Shown one piece after another: positions 19,762-28,268 of a stretch of DNA of 64,000 bases. The position numbers were made by a program, and so were the translations under genes. The stretch is taken from positions 558,001 to 622,000 of the forward strand of contig JAUFOR010000008.1 in the NCBI GenBank assembly GCA_040285745.1, given 5' to 3'. This DNA is from Barthelona sp. PCE (taxonomy: Eukaryota; Metamonada: BaSk clade). The notes under the pieces were generated by a model. That model was not told the DNA's origin. It did not search any database and saw only the letters and a program-made list of their open reading frames with translations. Numbering within the stretch: position 1 is the stretch's first letter; every line of letters begins with the position of its first letter.

Positions 19762-20257
19762 ATGGAAGGTGTTGCTAGTGTCCAAACTTTCGGTCGTAAG
19801 GTATGTTTAAAGCTTCCTACAAGCTTCTAGGAAGAACTTTTTTATTTTTCTTGCTCATATTTAGAAAACCGCTGTTGCTGTTGCCCACGTTAAGACTGGC
19901 CGTGGTCTTATCAACGTAAACGGTTGTCCTCTCGAGCTCATTCAACCTCAAATGCTTCGTTCCAAGGTTGCTGAGCCTATCTGGCTTCTCGGCAGAGAAA
20001 AGTTCGCTGAACTTGATATCCGCATCCGTGTTAAGGGCGGTGGCCGTGTTGCTCAACTCTATGCCATTCGTCAAGCTGTTGCCAAGGGTATTGTTGCTTT
20101 CTATCAAAAGTACGTTGGTGAGCAGGAGAAGCGTGTCATCAAGGAGAAGTTCTTGAAGTACGATCGTTCTCTTCTTGTCGCTGATCCCCGTCGTTCTGAA
20201 CCCAAGAAGTACGGTGGTCGTGGTGCCCGTTCTCGTCAACAGACCTCTAAGCGTTAA
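19762..20257 (+). CDS. RPS16: 40S ribosomal protein uS9 (RPS16), two exons
   Basis: Exon 1 (19762-19800) encodes [13 protein letters not shown] and exon 2 (19865-20257) continues with [20 protein letters not shown]. Family signatures are the [21 protein letters not shown] block and the basic C-terminal end [17 protein letters not shown]; the invariant last Arg, which reaches toward P-site tRNA, is present. The length is 143 residues, typical for eukaryotic uS9. It follows RPL27A in the same orientation but with its own 207-bp spacer. Codon usage is C-rich as in RPL27A. Confidence 0.95.
19801..19864 (+). other. spliceosomal intron (64 nt) in RPS16
   Basis: It begins GTATGTTTAAAG and ends TTGCTCATATTTAG, and lies in phase 0 between FGRK and KTAVAV. 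It contains an in-frame stop, so it must be removed to make uS9. Confidence 0.9.
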
Positions 20258-20297
20258 GCTTTTTATTAAAATCTATCCCTATCAGTAAAAAGAGAAG

Positions 20298-20813
20298 TTA
20301 CATTGTTAATAATTCTACATTTATATACCCTAAAACGTTTTCTACAGAATATTCCAAGTTATCACAATCATAGCCAATGTGTTCAAGATACTCTACAATA
20401 TCCACATCCCATTCTAAAGTTGTTTTTAGGTCAAATTGTTCCAAAAAATTGCTAAAATACGGTTCCTCTTCAGTTTTATGAATACTGAATAAACATAACA
20501 TATCTGTTATGGTAGGTTTCGTCCGTTCGATCCCGAGGCTGATTGTTTTTGCTAAAGTAAGTGCAGTAAGTGCTTGTAAATGCCAGCTTTTAACTTTTGT
20601 GAGTTTTCTCATTTGTGTACTTACTACAAATTGTAATACAGCTGATAATATCCTCGTGTCGACAACAAGGGATGCACGACATGCTGCAACCCCATCATTC
20701 GAATTTATACAAGCTTCTAAGAGCTCATCAACATTTTCTGTGGCTTCTACAAATATATATGAAAAACTGTACTCGGGGAAACCCAATATTGCCCATGAAT
20801 CCCAAATGTTCAT
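20298..20813 (-). CDS. possible KEOPS/EKC subunit Cgi121 (TPRKB-like)
   Basis: The 171-residue protein resembles the Cgi121/TPRKB family in order of elements: an early FVEATENVDELLEA segment, then a CRASLVVDTRILSAVLQFVVS helix corresponding to the family's ALLNADLVLDPFQVQVAAHKAL, a KLTKVKSWHLQALTALTLAKTISLGIERTKPT segment corresponding to the KTRSLHTEL-YNLSPSKNIGESFRRFGI block, and a final short beta segment. Cgi121 binds the Bud32/PRPK kinase in the complex that makes t6A37 in tRNAs reading ANN codons. Similarity is weak, so this is a fold-level guess. It lies tail to tail with RPS16 (40 bp between stops) and heads away from SUMO. Confidence 0.5.
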   Translation of the reverse strand: MNIWDSWAILGFPEYSFSYIFVEATENVDELLEACINSNDGVAACRASLVVDTRILSAVLQFVVSTQMRKLTKVKSWHLQALTALTLAKTISLGIERTKPTITDMLCLFSIHKTEEEPYFSNFLEQFDLKTTLEWDVDIVEYLEHIGYDCDNLEYSVENVLGYINVELLTM

Positions 20814-21020
20814 CTCAAAAATTCACAAAAATTTAACTTACGTTGTGAAAAAGGTATGGAATGTGATTTCATCTTTTACATATTTTTAGCGCTTCTAAAT
20901 GTTTTTAATGGGGATCATGTTGATCGAAGTCTTCAAAAAAGAAATTGAATAGAGCACATTTACAAAAAAGCCCAATAAAACTGGCTTTCGCTTTTGTATA
21001 CCATTTCAACCTCACACAAA

Positions 21021-21353
21021 ATGGATCCCAATGTCAAATCGGAGTACACTCCTGCGGCGGAAGCGCCTGAACAACCCACAACTGGGGCTAATAGTACAGA
21101 AACAGAAGAACGAATTGAAGTCGTAATTCGTGATCCAAAGGACAACACAGTATATTTCCAAGTCAAAACAACCACCAGGTTTTCCAAAATCTTCACTGCT
21201 TTCTTTAAGTCCTGTGGTATTCCAGAGAATTCAATGCAGTTTACATACAACGGTAATTCTGTTGACCCTAACTCCACAGTAATGGATGTGCAGTTCAGTT
21301 CTGGTGACATCATCGATGCCCACGCGTTCCAATCCGGTGGATATCGATATTAA
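21021..21353 (+). CDS. SUMO (ubiquitin-like modifier) precursor
   Basis: From ATG 21021 the product is 110 residues. A flexible Pro/Thr/Glu-rich N-terminus of about 35 residues precedes a beta-grasp domain (ERIEVVIRDPKDNTVYFQVKTTTRFSKIFTAFFKSCGIP...FTYNGNSVDPNSTVMDVQFSSGDIIDAHAFQSGG) with the usual SUMO pattern. The mature C-terminal Gly-Gly is followed by three residues (YRY) that a SUMO protease must remove. SUMO is conjugated to lysines of nuclear proteins by E1 (SAE1/UBA2), E2 (UBC9) and E3 ligases. Convergent PUS3 ends only 18 bp away. Nedd8 or ubiquitin are excluded by the long N-terminal tail and low identity. Confidence 0.85.
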   Translation: MDPNVKSEYTPAAEAPEQPTTGANSTETEERIEVVIRDPKDNTVYFQVKTTTRFSKIFTAFFKSCGIPENSMQFTYNGNSVDPNSTVMDVQFSSGDIIDAHAFQSGGYRY

Positions 21354-21371
21354 CGGATATTAAAAAATAAA

Positions 21372-22628
21372 TTATATCAAATCGAGATTAAGCAGTGATC
21401 CTGGTGTATTTTGGTGTTTAGTAAGTATATCTACCTCCATTTCGCGATCAGCCAGTTTCACATAACGTCTACGCCTCCTATAAATTCCCAAACGATCTGT
21501 GTATTTGGGAACATAAAGAGCATCTATCACACAAGCACGTAGCCTAAATTCAGATATGAAACCTTCTCTATATGAGAAATTTTTCGGGAAACGCCAATCA
21601 ATATCATACATATCTTCCTCAAAAGCACAATCCCATAATACCAATGGTTCACCCGGTGCAATAACGAATTGCGGTTTACGAGGAAACTTGGTCAGATCTA
21701 GCATGTCCTCCACAATTGACGGACGCTCCATCCCCCGACCGACCAAAAACAATACAGACATCATGGCTCGAACCTGATGGTAAAGGAAAGAACGACCGAT
21801 AATGATTGCTTCATAATCTCCACTGGGAAGCTTTTTGATGTCCAGCTTGAATAAAGCACGTATAAAATGTCTTGTATTCAAGACATTTGGAGAACAGAAA
21901 TTACGAAAGTCATGCTCGCCGACCAAAAACTTGGCGCCTTCCTGCATCTTACAAAGGTCGTATTCCATGTCCTCTGGATCAGAAAAAAAATAACGATACA
22001 CACGAGCTATGCATGAATGACGTGCATTGAAGCCGATGCTCACAGGTGACCAAGCCCATACCTTTAATGAATCTGGAAGAACCTTATTAAGTATGTCGCA
22101 GTAGTTTAGCTCCTCTTCAACCGAACAGAGCGGATCCTCAATTTTTGATCGTGAGCGGATGCGAAGAGAGACAACCTGACCAAATCCTGAAACACCCTTA
22201 TCTGTGCGACCACAACGTGACCAACGCAGTCCCTCCCAGTCAGAACTAGGGATTAAACAAGTGTGAACAAGTGCTTGCAACAAAACTCCTTCAACTGTGT
22301 TTGGAGACACCCTTTGAACCGAAAAACTGTGAAAATGAGGTCCAAAGTATGAGAACTTCAACGCCACATCCCTGAAATGATACCTCTCATGCTTAAACTG
22401 ATTAGTATTTTGTAACATACGCAAATATCCTCTTCTAAAGCGTTTATAGTGCATTGGTTTATCCTGCTCCAGATCAACGTCGGGGTTCTTCTCGAGAATA
22501 GAGCCTAAAATCTTCAAAATATCACCTTTGCTGACATTAGGATTGTTTAGATAATTTAGATATCCTTCTATCATATCTTGTCGTGTGGGCCCCGTGTCTT
22601 CAGGTTGTTCTGTGTTGTCTGAAGGCAT
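21372..22628 (-). CDS. PUS3: tRNA pseudouridine synthase PUS3/DEG1 (TruA family)
   Basis: From ATG 22628 the product is 418 residues; the frame is open upstream only to a TTG. The catalytic motif RCGRTDKGVSGFGQVVSL holds the nucleophilic Asp (in RTDKG), and the FNARHSCIARVYRYFF and SFLYHQVRAMMSVLFLVGRGM motifs follow in TruA order. The RCGRTDKGVS wording, the PLVLWDCAF element and the overall length fit PUS3, which makes pseudouridine at tRNA positions 38/39, better than PUS1. An N-terminal helical region of about 70 residues precedes the catalytic domain. It diverges from the H-protein gene. Confidence 0.85.
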   Translation of the reverse strand: MPSDNTEQPEDTGPTRQDMIEGYLNYLNNPNVSKGDILKILGSILEKNPDVDLEQDKPMHYKRFRRGYLRMLQNTNQFKHERYHFRDVALKFSYFGPHFHSFSVQRVSPNTVEGVLLQALVHTCLIPSSDWEGLRWSRCGRTDKGVSGFGQVVSLRIRSRSKIEDPLCSVEEELNYCDILNKVLPDSLKVWAWSPVSIGFNARHSCIARVYRYFFSDPEDMEYDLCKMQEGAKFLVGEHDFRNFCSPNVLNTRHFIRALFKLDIKKLPSGDYEAIIIGRSFLYHQVRAMMSVLFLVGRGMERPSIVEDMLDLTKFPRKPQFVIAPGEPLVLWDCAFEEDMYDIDWRFPKNFSYREGFISEFRLRACVIDALYVPKYTDRLGIYRRRRRYVKLADREMEVDILTKHQNTPGSLLNLDLI

Positions 22629-23059
22629 GAAATTTCTAGACAGTGTGAAAATGGAAGCAAACCAGAAACAAACCAACTTTCCTCTAAAAATTCATGTATT
22701 TATTCGTATTGCCTTTAACAATACTTTTGCGTTGGATAACATGTTCAAAAACACATAATAAATCTAAAAAGCGACGAAAGTTAAACAGGTACTTCTTATA
22801 CATGTTTTTATCGACATAAATGTCAATTATTCCGCTTTATCCTAAGTGTGGGCATAAATATCACAACAAAAAGCAACTAATTTTGACAGATGCCACCTCA
22901 GTTAAAAACGATGCATTGAACGATACAATCGGTCAATTACCCAGCAATATCATTTTACCAACATTTAAAGGTAGGATACCCACACAAAATATCCAAATAA
23001 TGTCCACAACAGAATATTTTGGATTTTCTTTTTCTCTCCCTTTCAAATTCATATTTATC

Positions 23060-23473
23060 ATGGATCTTTTCCGCCACACATCAAACATCGTCCGTAGTGT
23101 CATTAAGTATACCAAGGACCACGAAAGAATTAATATTGAGGGAAACAAAGGTGTCTTAAGTCTTGCTAAATACGCTGCTGAACATCTTGGTGAGTTGGTT
23201 TACGTAGACGCACCCGAAGTTGGTGATGAATTCTCCGTCAGCGATGAAGTTCTTGCTGTTGAATCAGTTAAGGCTGCTAGCAGTGTCTATGCTCCAGTGA
23301 CTGGTTCAGTTCTCAAGGTCAACGAAAGCCTTGAAGAGGATCCTGGTCTTGCTGGTACTGACCCTTACGGTGCCGGTTGGTTGGTTGAGATTGAGATCAA
23401 GAACGCCGCCGAGTTAGATAACCTTATGGATGAAGCACAATATGCTGAGTTCCTTAAGCACTGTGCTCACTAA
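23060..23473 (+). CDS. glycine cleavage system H protein (lipoyl carrier)
   Basis: From ATG 23060 the protein has 137 residues. A short N-terminus MDLFRHTSNIVRSVIKYTKDHE, with Arg, Ser and hydrophobic residues, looks like a mitochondrial or hydrogenosomal targeting sequence. The body is a full H protein: LAKYAAEHLGELVYVDAPEVG, the lipoyl site ESVKAASSVYAP (Lys modified), and the DPYGAGWLVEIEI end. H protein shuttles the aminomethyl group between the P, T and L proteins and also takes part in lipoate transfer. The frame is open 240 bp further upstream (to ATG 22838) without family similarity. I chose 23060 because it sits at the usual distance from the conserved domain and leaves room for a promoter; an upstream Met remains possible. 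Confidence 0.88.
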   Translation: MDLFRHTSNIVRSVIKYTKDHERINIEGNKGVLSLAKYAAEHLGELVYVDAPEVGDEFSVSDEVLAVESVKAASSVYAPVTGSVLKVNESLEEDPGLAGTDPYGAGWLVEIEIKNAAELDNLMDEAQYAEFLKHCAH

Positions 23474-23548
23474 TCGATAATACATTACTGAATTCCTCCC
23501 CTTCCCCAAAAATAAAAAAAATCTGTATTTTATTACCCAGTGTTATTA

Positions 23549-24274
23549 CTAATCCAAACCAAGTTCCTTTGCCCTCCGCACAGCGGCAGTTAAACTAGTG
23601 GGACTCATAAACTTCGAAGGTATCTCAACTTCCTCCCATATTTCATCTGTTAACATTTCTAAAGCCTGTAGTTCTTCTCTGTCCAATGTACGCTCATCAT
23701 TCATGTCGTCCAACATGCTCATTCTGCGGGAATGCTTCATTTCCTGCAATCGTTTGTGGACTTCTTCAAAATACACAGGACTCAATAGCTGACGACTGGC
23801 ACGATCATAAACTTCAGCTTTTGAAGGTGTCTTCTTCTTTGGAGTTGTCGGGTCGATCGCCATAAAGGTACGGTGTTTGTTCAAACCTAGCATCCGATGA
23901 CGATCAGCTTGATTTCCTTGATCAATCAGTGATACTCTTGTTCGGGACTTTGGCACGTCTCTCACCTGTTTTCTTGCCTTTTGCTTGGATGTAAACGTGT
24001 CTAGAGCATAACTTGGCATCTCAAACAGTTCTTCAGACATCATTGATGATTGTTGGTCACTCATGTGTTTCCTGAGTTTATGGTACATCGATTTGTAGTG
24101 CTCTGCCTCCGCAGTCGCCTTTATCAAGCGTGACTCTACCTTAGATAATCGTCCCCTAAGATAATCCTCTGTTGCACGAAATTCAGTGGCTTGCAGTTCT
24201 AAAGCTTGTAGTTTGAAATTGAATTCGGCAAGGAGCCTTTCTTTTAAGATGTTCTTAAGCTGTAATGTTGACAT
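23549..24274 (-). CDS. coiled-coil protein of unknown function
   Basis: This 241-residue protein is unrecognised. Residues 1-75 form a probable coiled coil (LKNILKERLLAEFNFKLQAL...LSKVESRLIKATAEAEHYKSMY). The middle is polar and basic with a TPKKKTPSKAEVYDRAS stretch of possible phosphorylation sites, and a second helical region covers about 165-240. It starts at ATG 24274 and ends in TAG followed by TAA codons. It faces the H-protein gene tail to tail across 75 bp. Codon use resembles its neighbours. It could be cytoskeletal, but nothing in the sequence proves that. Confidence 0.75.
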   Translation of the reverse strand: MSTLQLKNILKERLLAEFNFKLQALELQATEFRATEDYLRGRLSKVESRLIKATAEAEHYKSMYHKLRKHMSDQQSSMMSEELFEMPSYALDTFTSKQKARKQVRDVPKSRTRVSLIDQGNQADRHRMLGLNKHRTFMAIDPTTPKKKTPSKAEVYDRASRQLLSPVYFEEVHKRLQEMKHSRRMSMLDDMNDERTLDREELQALEMLTDEIWEEVEIPSKFMSPTSLTAAVRRAKELGLD

Positions 24275-24458
24275 ATCGTATTAAACAAAAAAATAAATGC
24301 AAAATTTGATGAGAAAAGTAAAAAAGATGATCTACAGCTGTTAAAACCAAACAAATACCGATTTAACACCCGTGAAAAGCTTTAAAAAAAGAAAAACAAA
24401 CTTTGTTCTTCAATCGAGCTCATTCAACTTTATTACCTTTAATACATTTTTTAAGAGC

Positions 24459-25820
24459 ATGAAAAACAATTCGGGGGGCACTTTAGTGGAGGATTGGGTC
24501 CCTAAAGAAGAACCAAGTTCACCAAAGGTTATTAGCAATAATGATCAGCCTATGAACAATGGCAAAAAGAGAAGTAATAAGTCCCCTGGGAGTGATACAG
24601 TCAATCGTACTCCTAAAAAGGGTAAAACAAATGCAAATGAAAATGGGCCAAAGCAATTGAATCAAAACGGTGAGCAAAAAAGTAGAGTTCGTATTAGATC
24701 ATCATCAAAGGAAAAGAATGGCAGAAAATCAGCCAAATCCGAAAGGGTTGTCGTTGAAAATTCTAGTCCAAAAGCGAAAAAACCAAAACAAAACCAACAG
24801 CAGGCCAAAAACCAACAGCACCACAATAGCCCTAAGAAGAAGAAGAAGAACAATAGCAATAATAATAATAATAATGGTAACAGTCAGAAGGGTAATAACA
24901 ATCAACAGCCTAAGAGGCAGAATAATAAGCCCAAACAACGTGCTGCTGTGGAGAATAATGGGAATCAGCATCAGAACAAGACCAACAATCAACAGCAGAA
25001 GAAGAACAGACATAAACAAAATGGTAAGTCTGAAGAGTTGAGGCAAGAAAACAGATCGAAGCAACAGAAGAACAAGTCCAAGCAATCAAATCAGCAGCTG
25101 AATAAGTCTAACAAGCAATCTAATCAGCAACAAAGGAACAAGCCTAAGAACAAACCCAAACAACAGCAACAACAAGTAACAAAACCCAAGCAGCCTAAGC
25201 AACAAAGGAACAAGCCTAAGAACCCCCAACAGAACCAACCACAACAGCAAAAGCATAACCAGAAGAACAAACCCAAAAAGCAGGGAACTTCTGAGGTTCA
25301 GGTTAATGCAAAGAAAGAGAAAAAGTCTGTTAAGACCGTTGTACAAGAGCAGCCGATTGTAGAGAACGTGGCAAAGCTCGAGCAAAAGGCAAAGAAGAAA
25401 ATGGCAAAGAGAGTTTTTGATTTTTCCACGACTGATAAGCTACTAGCAACATCTGTTTTCAACAACATGACCATTGACGAGTTCAATGATGTCAACTGGA
25501 CAAAAAGAACCGAAAGATTCCCCGAGCAAGGTAAAATGGAATTTTTATTCGAGTTATATCAACGTTTAGGTATCTCTTTTGCATCAGAGATGATATCTTT
25601 ATTACAAAACGAAGACTTGACACCTGAAGAAAGACTCGAGAAGACTACAGCTATCGCAATGTCCCAAACACTAAGCTTTTCTGATCAAGGGTGGATAAAA
25701 CGCATCGCGTGTGACTCAGAAGAAGAGCCGGTGGCAAAGGCATTGACCAGCGCACTTGTGCACCTCTGTGTGCCATCAGAGAGATCTTTTACCTATGATG
25801 TCAAGTATCCCAAGGAGTAA
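24459..25820 (+). CDS. N/Q/K-rich low-complexity protein with C-terminal folded domain
   Basis: From ATG 24459 the product is 453 residues; the frame extends upstream only to a GTG. Residues about 20-300 are an intrinsically disordered tract dominated by Asn, Gln, Lys and Pro, with repeated NKPK, QQQ and KKKK elements and a run of Asn codons near 24858. Residues about 310-453 look folded (RVFDFSTTDKLLATSVFNN, ELYQRLGISFASEMISLL, ALVHLCVPSERSF) but match no family I know. The composition suggests an RNA-binding or condensate-forming protein, perhaps nucleolar; this is inference. The low-complexity tract makes all other frames long too, but only this one runs through into the non-repetitive C-terminus. 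Its last 20 bp overlap the end of the convergent gene. Confidence 0.75.
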   Translation: MKNNSGGTLVEDWVPKEEPSSPKVISNNDQPMNNGKKRSNKSPGSDTVNRTPKKGKTNANENGPKQLNQNGEQKSRVRIRSSSKEKNGRKSAKSERVVVENSSPKAKKPKQNQQQAKNQQHHNSPKKKKKNNSNNNNNNGNSQKGNNNQQPKRQNNKPKQRAAVENNGNQHQNKTNNQQQKKNRHKQNGKSEELRQENRSKQQKNKSKQSNQQLNKSNKQSNQQQRNKPKNKPKQQQQQVTKPKQPKQQRNKPKNPQQNQPQQQKHNQKNKPKKQGTSEVQVNAKKEKKSVKTVVQEQPIVENVAKLEQKAKKKMAKRVFDFSTTDKLLATSVFNNMTIDEFNDVNWTKRTERFPEQGKMEFLFELYQRLGISFASEMISLLQNEDLTPEERLEKTTAIAMSQTLSFSDQGWIKRIACDSEEEPVAKALTSALVHLCVPSERSFTYDVKYPKE

Positions 25821-26796
25821 AATCATTTTCACAGCTCAATAGTTCAAATATACGAGTATCACAGTTTCTTTCAAACAGGCTGTCCTCGTCTATACTAACA
25901 AATGCGCCAATCATCACTGGATTTGCTAAATCATCGATATCAACATCAAAACCAAAATTGAACCACTTCTTCTTCTGCTGAACAAAAGTACATGTCATTA
26001 TATACTCAACGAGTAACGGAGGGAAGTCTGGAATATCGGATTTGTTGGGTAAAAACGCTTCTAGTATCAAACTTAACCAGCTTCTTTCCATCTTGAATTT
26101 TCTTGAAAGCAAACCCATGGTCACCATAACCCCGGCTCCGTTCAAAAGGTAGGAATTGAGTAACATATTAGATTGAGCGGAAACTATCTCATGGCCCCTC
26201 TTTTGTAGGATGACTTTGCACTTTGTACATAAATTTTGTAATGCATTGAATTCCCGAACAAAAAATGTATTCAGGGGGCGGGTTAACTGTGATATATCAC
26301 AACCAATAGCAAAAAAGTGCATTAGAAAGTATTCCATCAAAAAATAGGAATGACCAGCACAATAAAACTCATTAAGGCTTAATTCCATCAGCTTCCCATA
26401 GCAAAACTCAAACTTGAGCGTGTCTTCAAGTAGTAAGTAATCAATACACAAATCTTTCACTAAAAAAAAAGCAGATAAAAACGATCCGCTCAGAAAATTG
26501 TCATTAAACACTTTGAACCTTCCTTTAACCGCTCTTTCCCGGTCTTCGACATGATCATTTAGCTTTTGAGTGACAGTATTAGGTAGTTCAAACACTTTGT
26601 ACTTTTTGATGAGATTTAAGGTACAAAAACACTGATTCTCGATCAAATACTGGATAATATTGTGTTTAATGACGGGAAAATCGAACAAATGTCGGTCATT
26701 TAAAATCTTGATCCAAAGGAAATTGAGATGCTGTAAATTGCTACTTAACATGCCCACTGCGTGAACCTCGAGAAAGCCTTCCACGGATACGTTCAT
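25801..26796 (-). CDS. protein of unknown function (331 aa)
   Basis: The frame starts at ATG 26796; upstream only a TTG is available. The protein is rich in aromatic and hydrophobic helices (for example FLSGSFLSAFFLVKDLCIDYLLL and FLMEYFLMHFFAIG) but alternates with charged stretches and does not look like a typical membrane protein; an alpha-helical solenoid or a gamma-tubulin-complex-like helical fold is imaginable but unproven. A short segment with two cysteines (LCTKCKVILQKRG) is notable. The C-terminal codons overlap the convergent N/Q/K-rich gene by 20 bp and the stop is TGA. It shares a 77-bp bidirectional spacer with bystin. Confidence 0.65.
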   Translation of the reverse strand: MNVSVEGFLEVHAVGMLSSNLQHLNFLWIKILNDRHLFDFPVIKHNIIQYLIENQCFCTLNLIKKYKVFELPNTVTQKLNDHVEDRERAVKGRFKVFNDNFLSGSFLSAFFLVKDLCIDYLLLEDTLKFEFCYGKLMELSLNEFYCAGHSYFLMEYFLMHFFAIGCDISQLTRPLNTFFVREFNALQNLCTKCKVILQKRGHEIVSAQSNMLLNSYLLNGAGVMVTMGLLSRKFKMERSWLSLILEAFLPNKSDIPDFPPLLVEYIMTCTFVQQKKKWFNFGFDVDIDDLANPVMIGAFVSIDEDSLFERNCDTRIFELLSCENDFTPWDT

Positions 26797-26873
26797 AAAA
26801 AGATACAACCGTCTAGAAAGAGGATATAACTCACTTTACAGATTTTATCTCATTTCTCCCAAGCTTTTCTGTC

Positions 26874-28106
26874 ATGGGCCGTTCAAAAGAGAAGCCGAGG
26901 AAGTCACTGTCACGGGAAATTGATGAAGAACTCAACCCTGTAGCCAACAAAAAATACGCAAGAAAAACAGCAAATGTGGTTGTAGACGATGAAGATACAG
27001 AGATGATTTCTGAAAAGCTCCGTCAAAAGATTCTTGAAACTGCAAAAGAACAGCAAGAAGAATTGAATCCTGATTCTCAACCCACTCTTTCACGTGGTTT
27101 AAACGTTCACGAAGCGTTTTCAGATGAGGAGGGGATGAACTCCGAGGCTGAGGAGGCGTATTATCGTCACGAAGCAGTTGGTGAAGAAGACGCTGCAACT
27201 TTGGCTGCTTTCTTTGATGATGAAGACGTATTCAGTGGTGAACAGACCGAGGAACCCGCTGCAAACACCATGTGGGCAAGAATTCAAGAACAACTCAACG
27301 CGGAAGAGTACAAACTAGATATCCCTCCCAAGGTCGAAGAAGCTTATCGTATCATCGGTCAACTCATGGCCAAATATAAGAGTGGGAAGCTCCCAAAGGC
27401 ATTCATGGCTATCCCACGTTTCGAAAACTGGGAAGATATTTTAGCAATCACAGAACCTTGGAATTGGACACCACACGCATTCTTCAGGGCTATCCGCAGT
27501 TATGTAGGTCTCATGACTGACAACATGTGCTCCATCTTCTATGGTGAATACCTGCTACCGGCTTGTCGTGTCAATATGGCGAACAACCCAAACAAGAAGC
27601 TAAGCTATCACTTTTATCAAGCACTAAGGAAATCTGTATTCCGACCAAAGGCTTTCTTCAAGGGCCTCCTGTTGCCCCTTATCACGGAGGAACCTACTTT
27701 AAAGGAGGCTGTTGTCTTCGGGTCTATATTGCAAAGATCATCTCTCCCCGCTCACCATTCATGCACATTTATGATGAAACTCATGGAACTGGAGTGGACC
27801 CCGATCGTTGCTTACTTCTTTGACCTTGTTTTAGAGAAAAAATATGCTATTCCTCTTCAGTTTTTGAAGCATGTTATTGATTATTTCTTAGGTTTTTATG
27901 ATCAAGACGAGAAGCTACCTGTCGTGTGGCATAGAGGAGTACATTCTCTTTGTGCCAATTATTGTGAGCACTTTACAAAAGAGAATTGTAAGGATATTTA
28001 TAGATTAGTGAGAAAGCATACACATCATCTTATTACAATTGATATCCGAAAGGAGCTCAACAAGGCTTATCTTCATTTAACTCATGGTATTTCTCTTGAC
28101 GAATAA
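26874..28106 (+). CDS. BYSL: bystin, 40S ribosome-assembly factor (ENP1)
   Basis: The 410-residue protein has an acidic, disordered N-terminus (residues 1-120, DEEG and EDAA clusters) and a bystin domain from about 140 to the end: KSGKLPKAFMAIPRFENWEDIL, ITEPWNWTPHAFFRAIRSY, LSYHFYQALRKSVFRPKAFFKGLLLPL, EAVVFGSILQRSSLPAHHSC, and LEKKYAIPLQFLKHVIDYFLGF. Bystin/ENP1 is a nuclear factor on pre-40S particles needed for 18S rRNA processing and export. The adjacent same-strand gene, MAK16, acts in pre-60S assembly. The start ATG is close to a pyrimidine-rich stretch (CATTTCTCCCAAGCTTTTCT). Confidence 0.93.
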   Translation: MGRSKEKPRKSLSREIDEELNPVANKKYARKTANVVVDDEDTEMISEKLRQKILETAKEQQEELNPDSQPTLSRGLNVHEAFSDEEGMNSEAEEAYYRHEAVGEEDAATLAAFFDDEDVFSGEQTEEPAANTMWARIQEQLNAEEYKLDIPPKVEEAYRIIGQLMAKYKSGKLPKAFMAIPRFENWEDILAITEPWNWTPHAFFRAIRSYVGLMTDNMCSIFYGEYLLPACRVNMANNPNKKLSYHFYQALRKSVFRPKAFFKGLLLPLITEEPTLKEAVVFGSILQRSSLPAHHSCTFMMKLMELEWTPIVAYFFDLVLEKKYAIPLQFLKHVIDYFLGFYDQDEKLPVVWHRGVHSLCANYCEHFTKENCKDIYRLVRKHTHHLITIDIRKELNKAYLHLTHGISLDE

Positions 28107-28268
28107 ATTCAGCTTTTTTCTTTTTTAATCTCAAGAATTAAATGAGAATTGTCGTAAAATAAGGCCTACCAGTGCAATAATTATTGTTAAAACTTTCAAT
28201 GATAAACAACCACACAAAAACTCACTTACGCGAATTTCACTAATTTCACATACTACTGATACCGCATA

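Noticed and set aside
24662-25385. Long minus-strand Leu/Phe-rich ORFs across the N/Q/K-rich tract
   Set aside because: These are reverse readings of AAN/CAR-rich DNA; only the plus frame continues into non-repetitive coding sequence.
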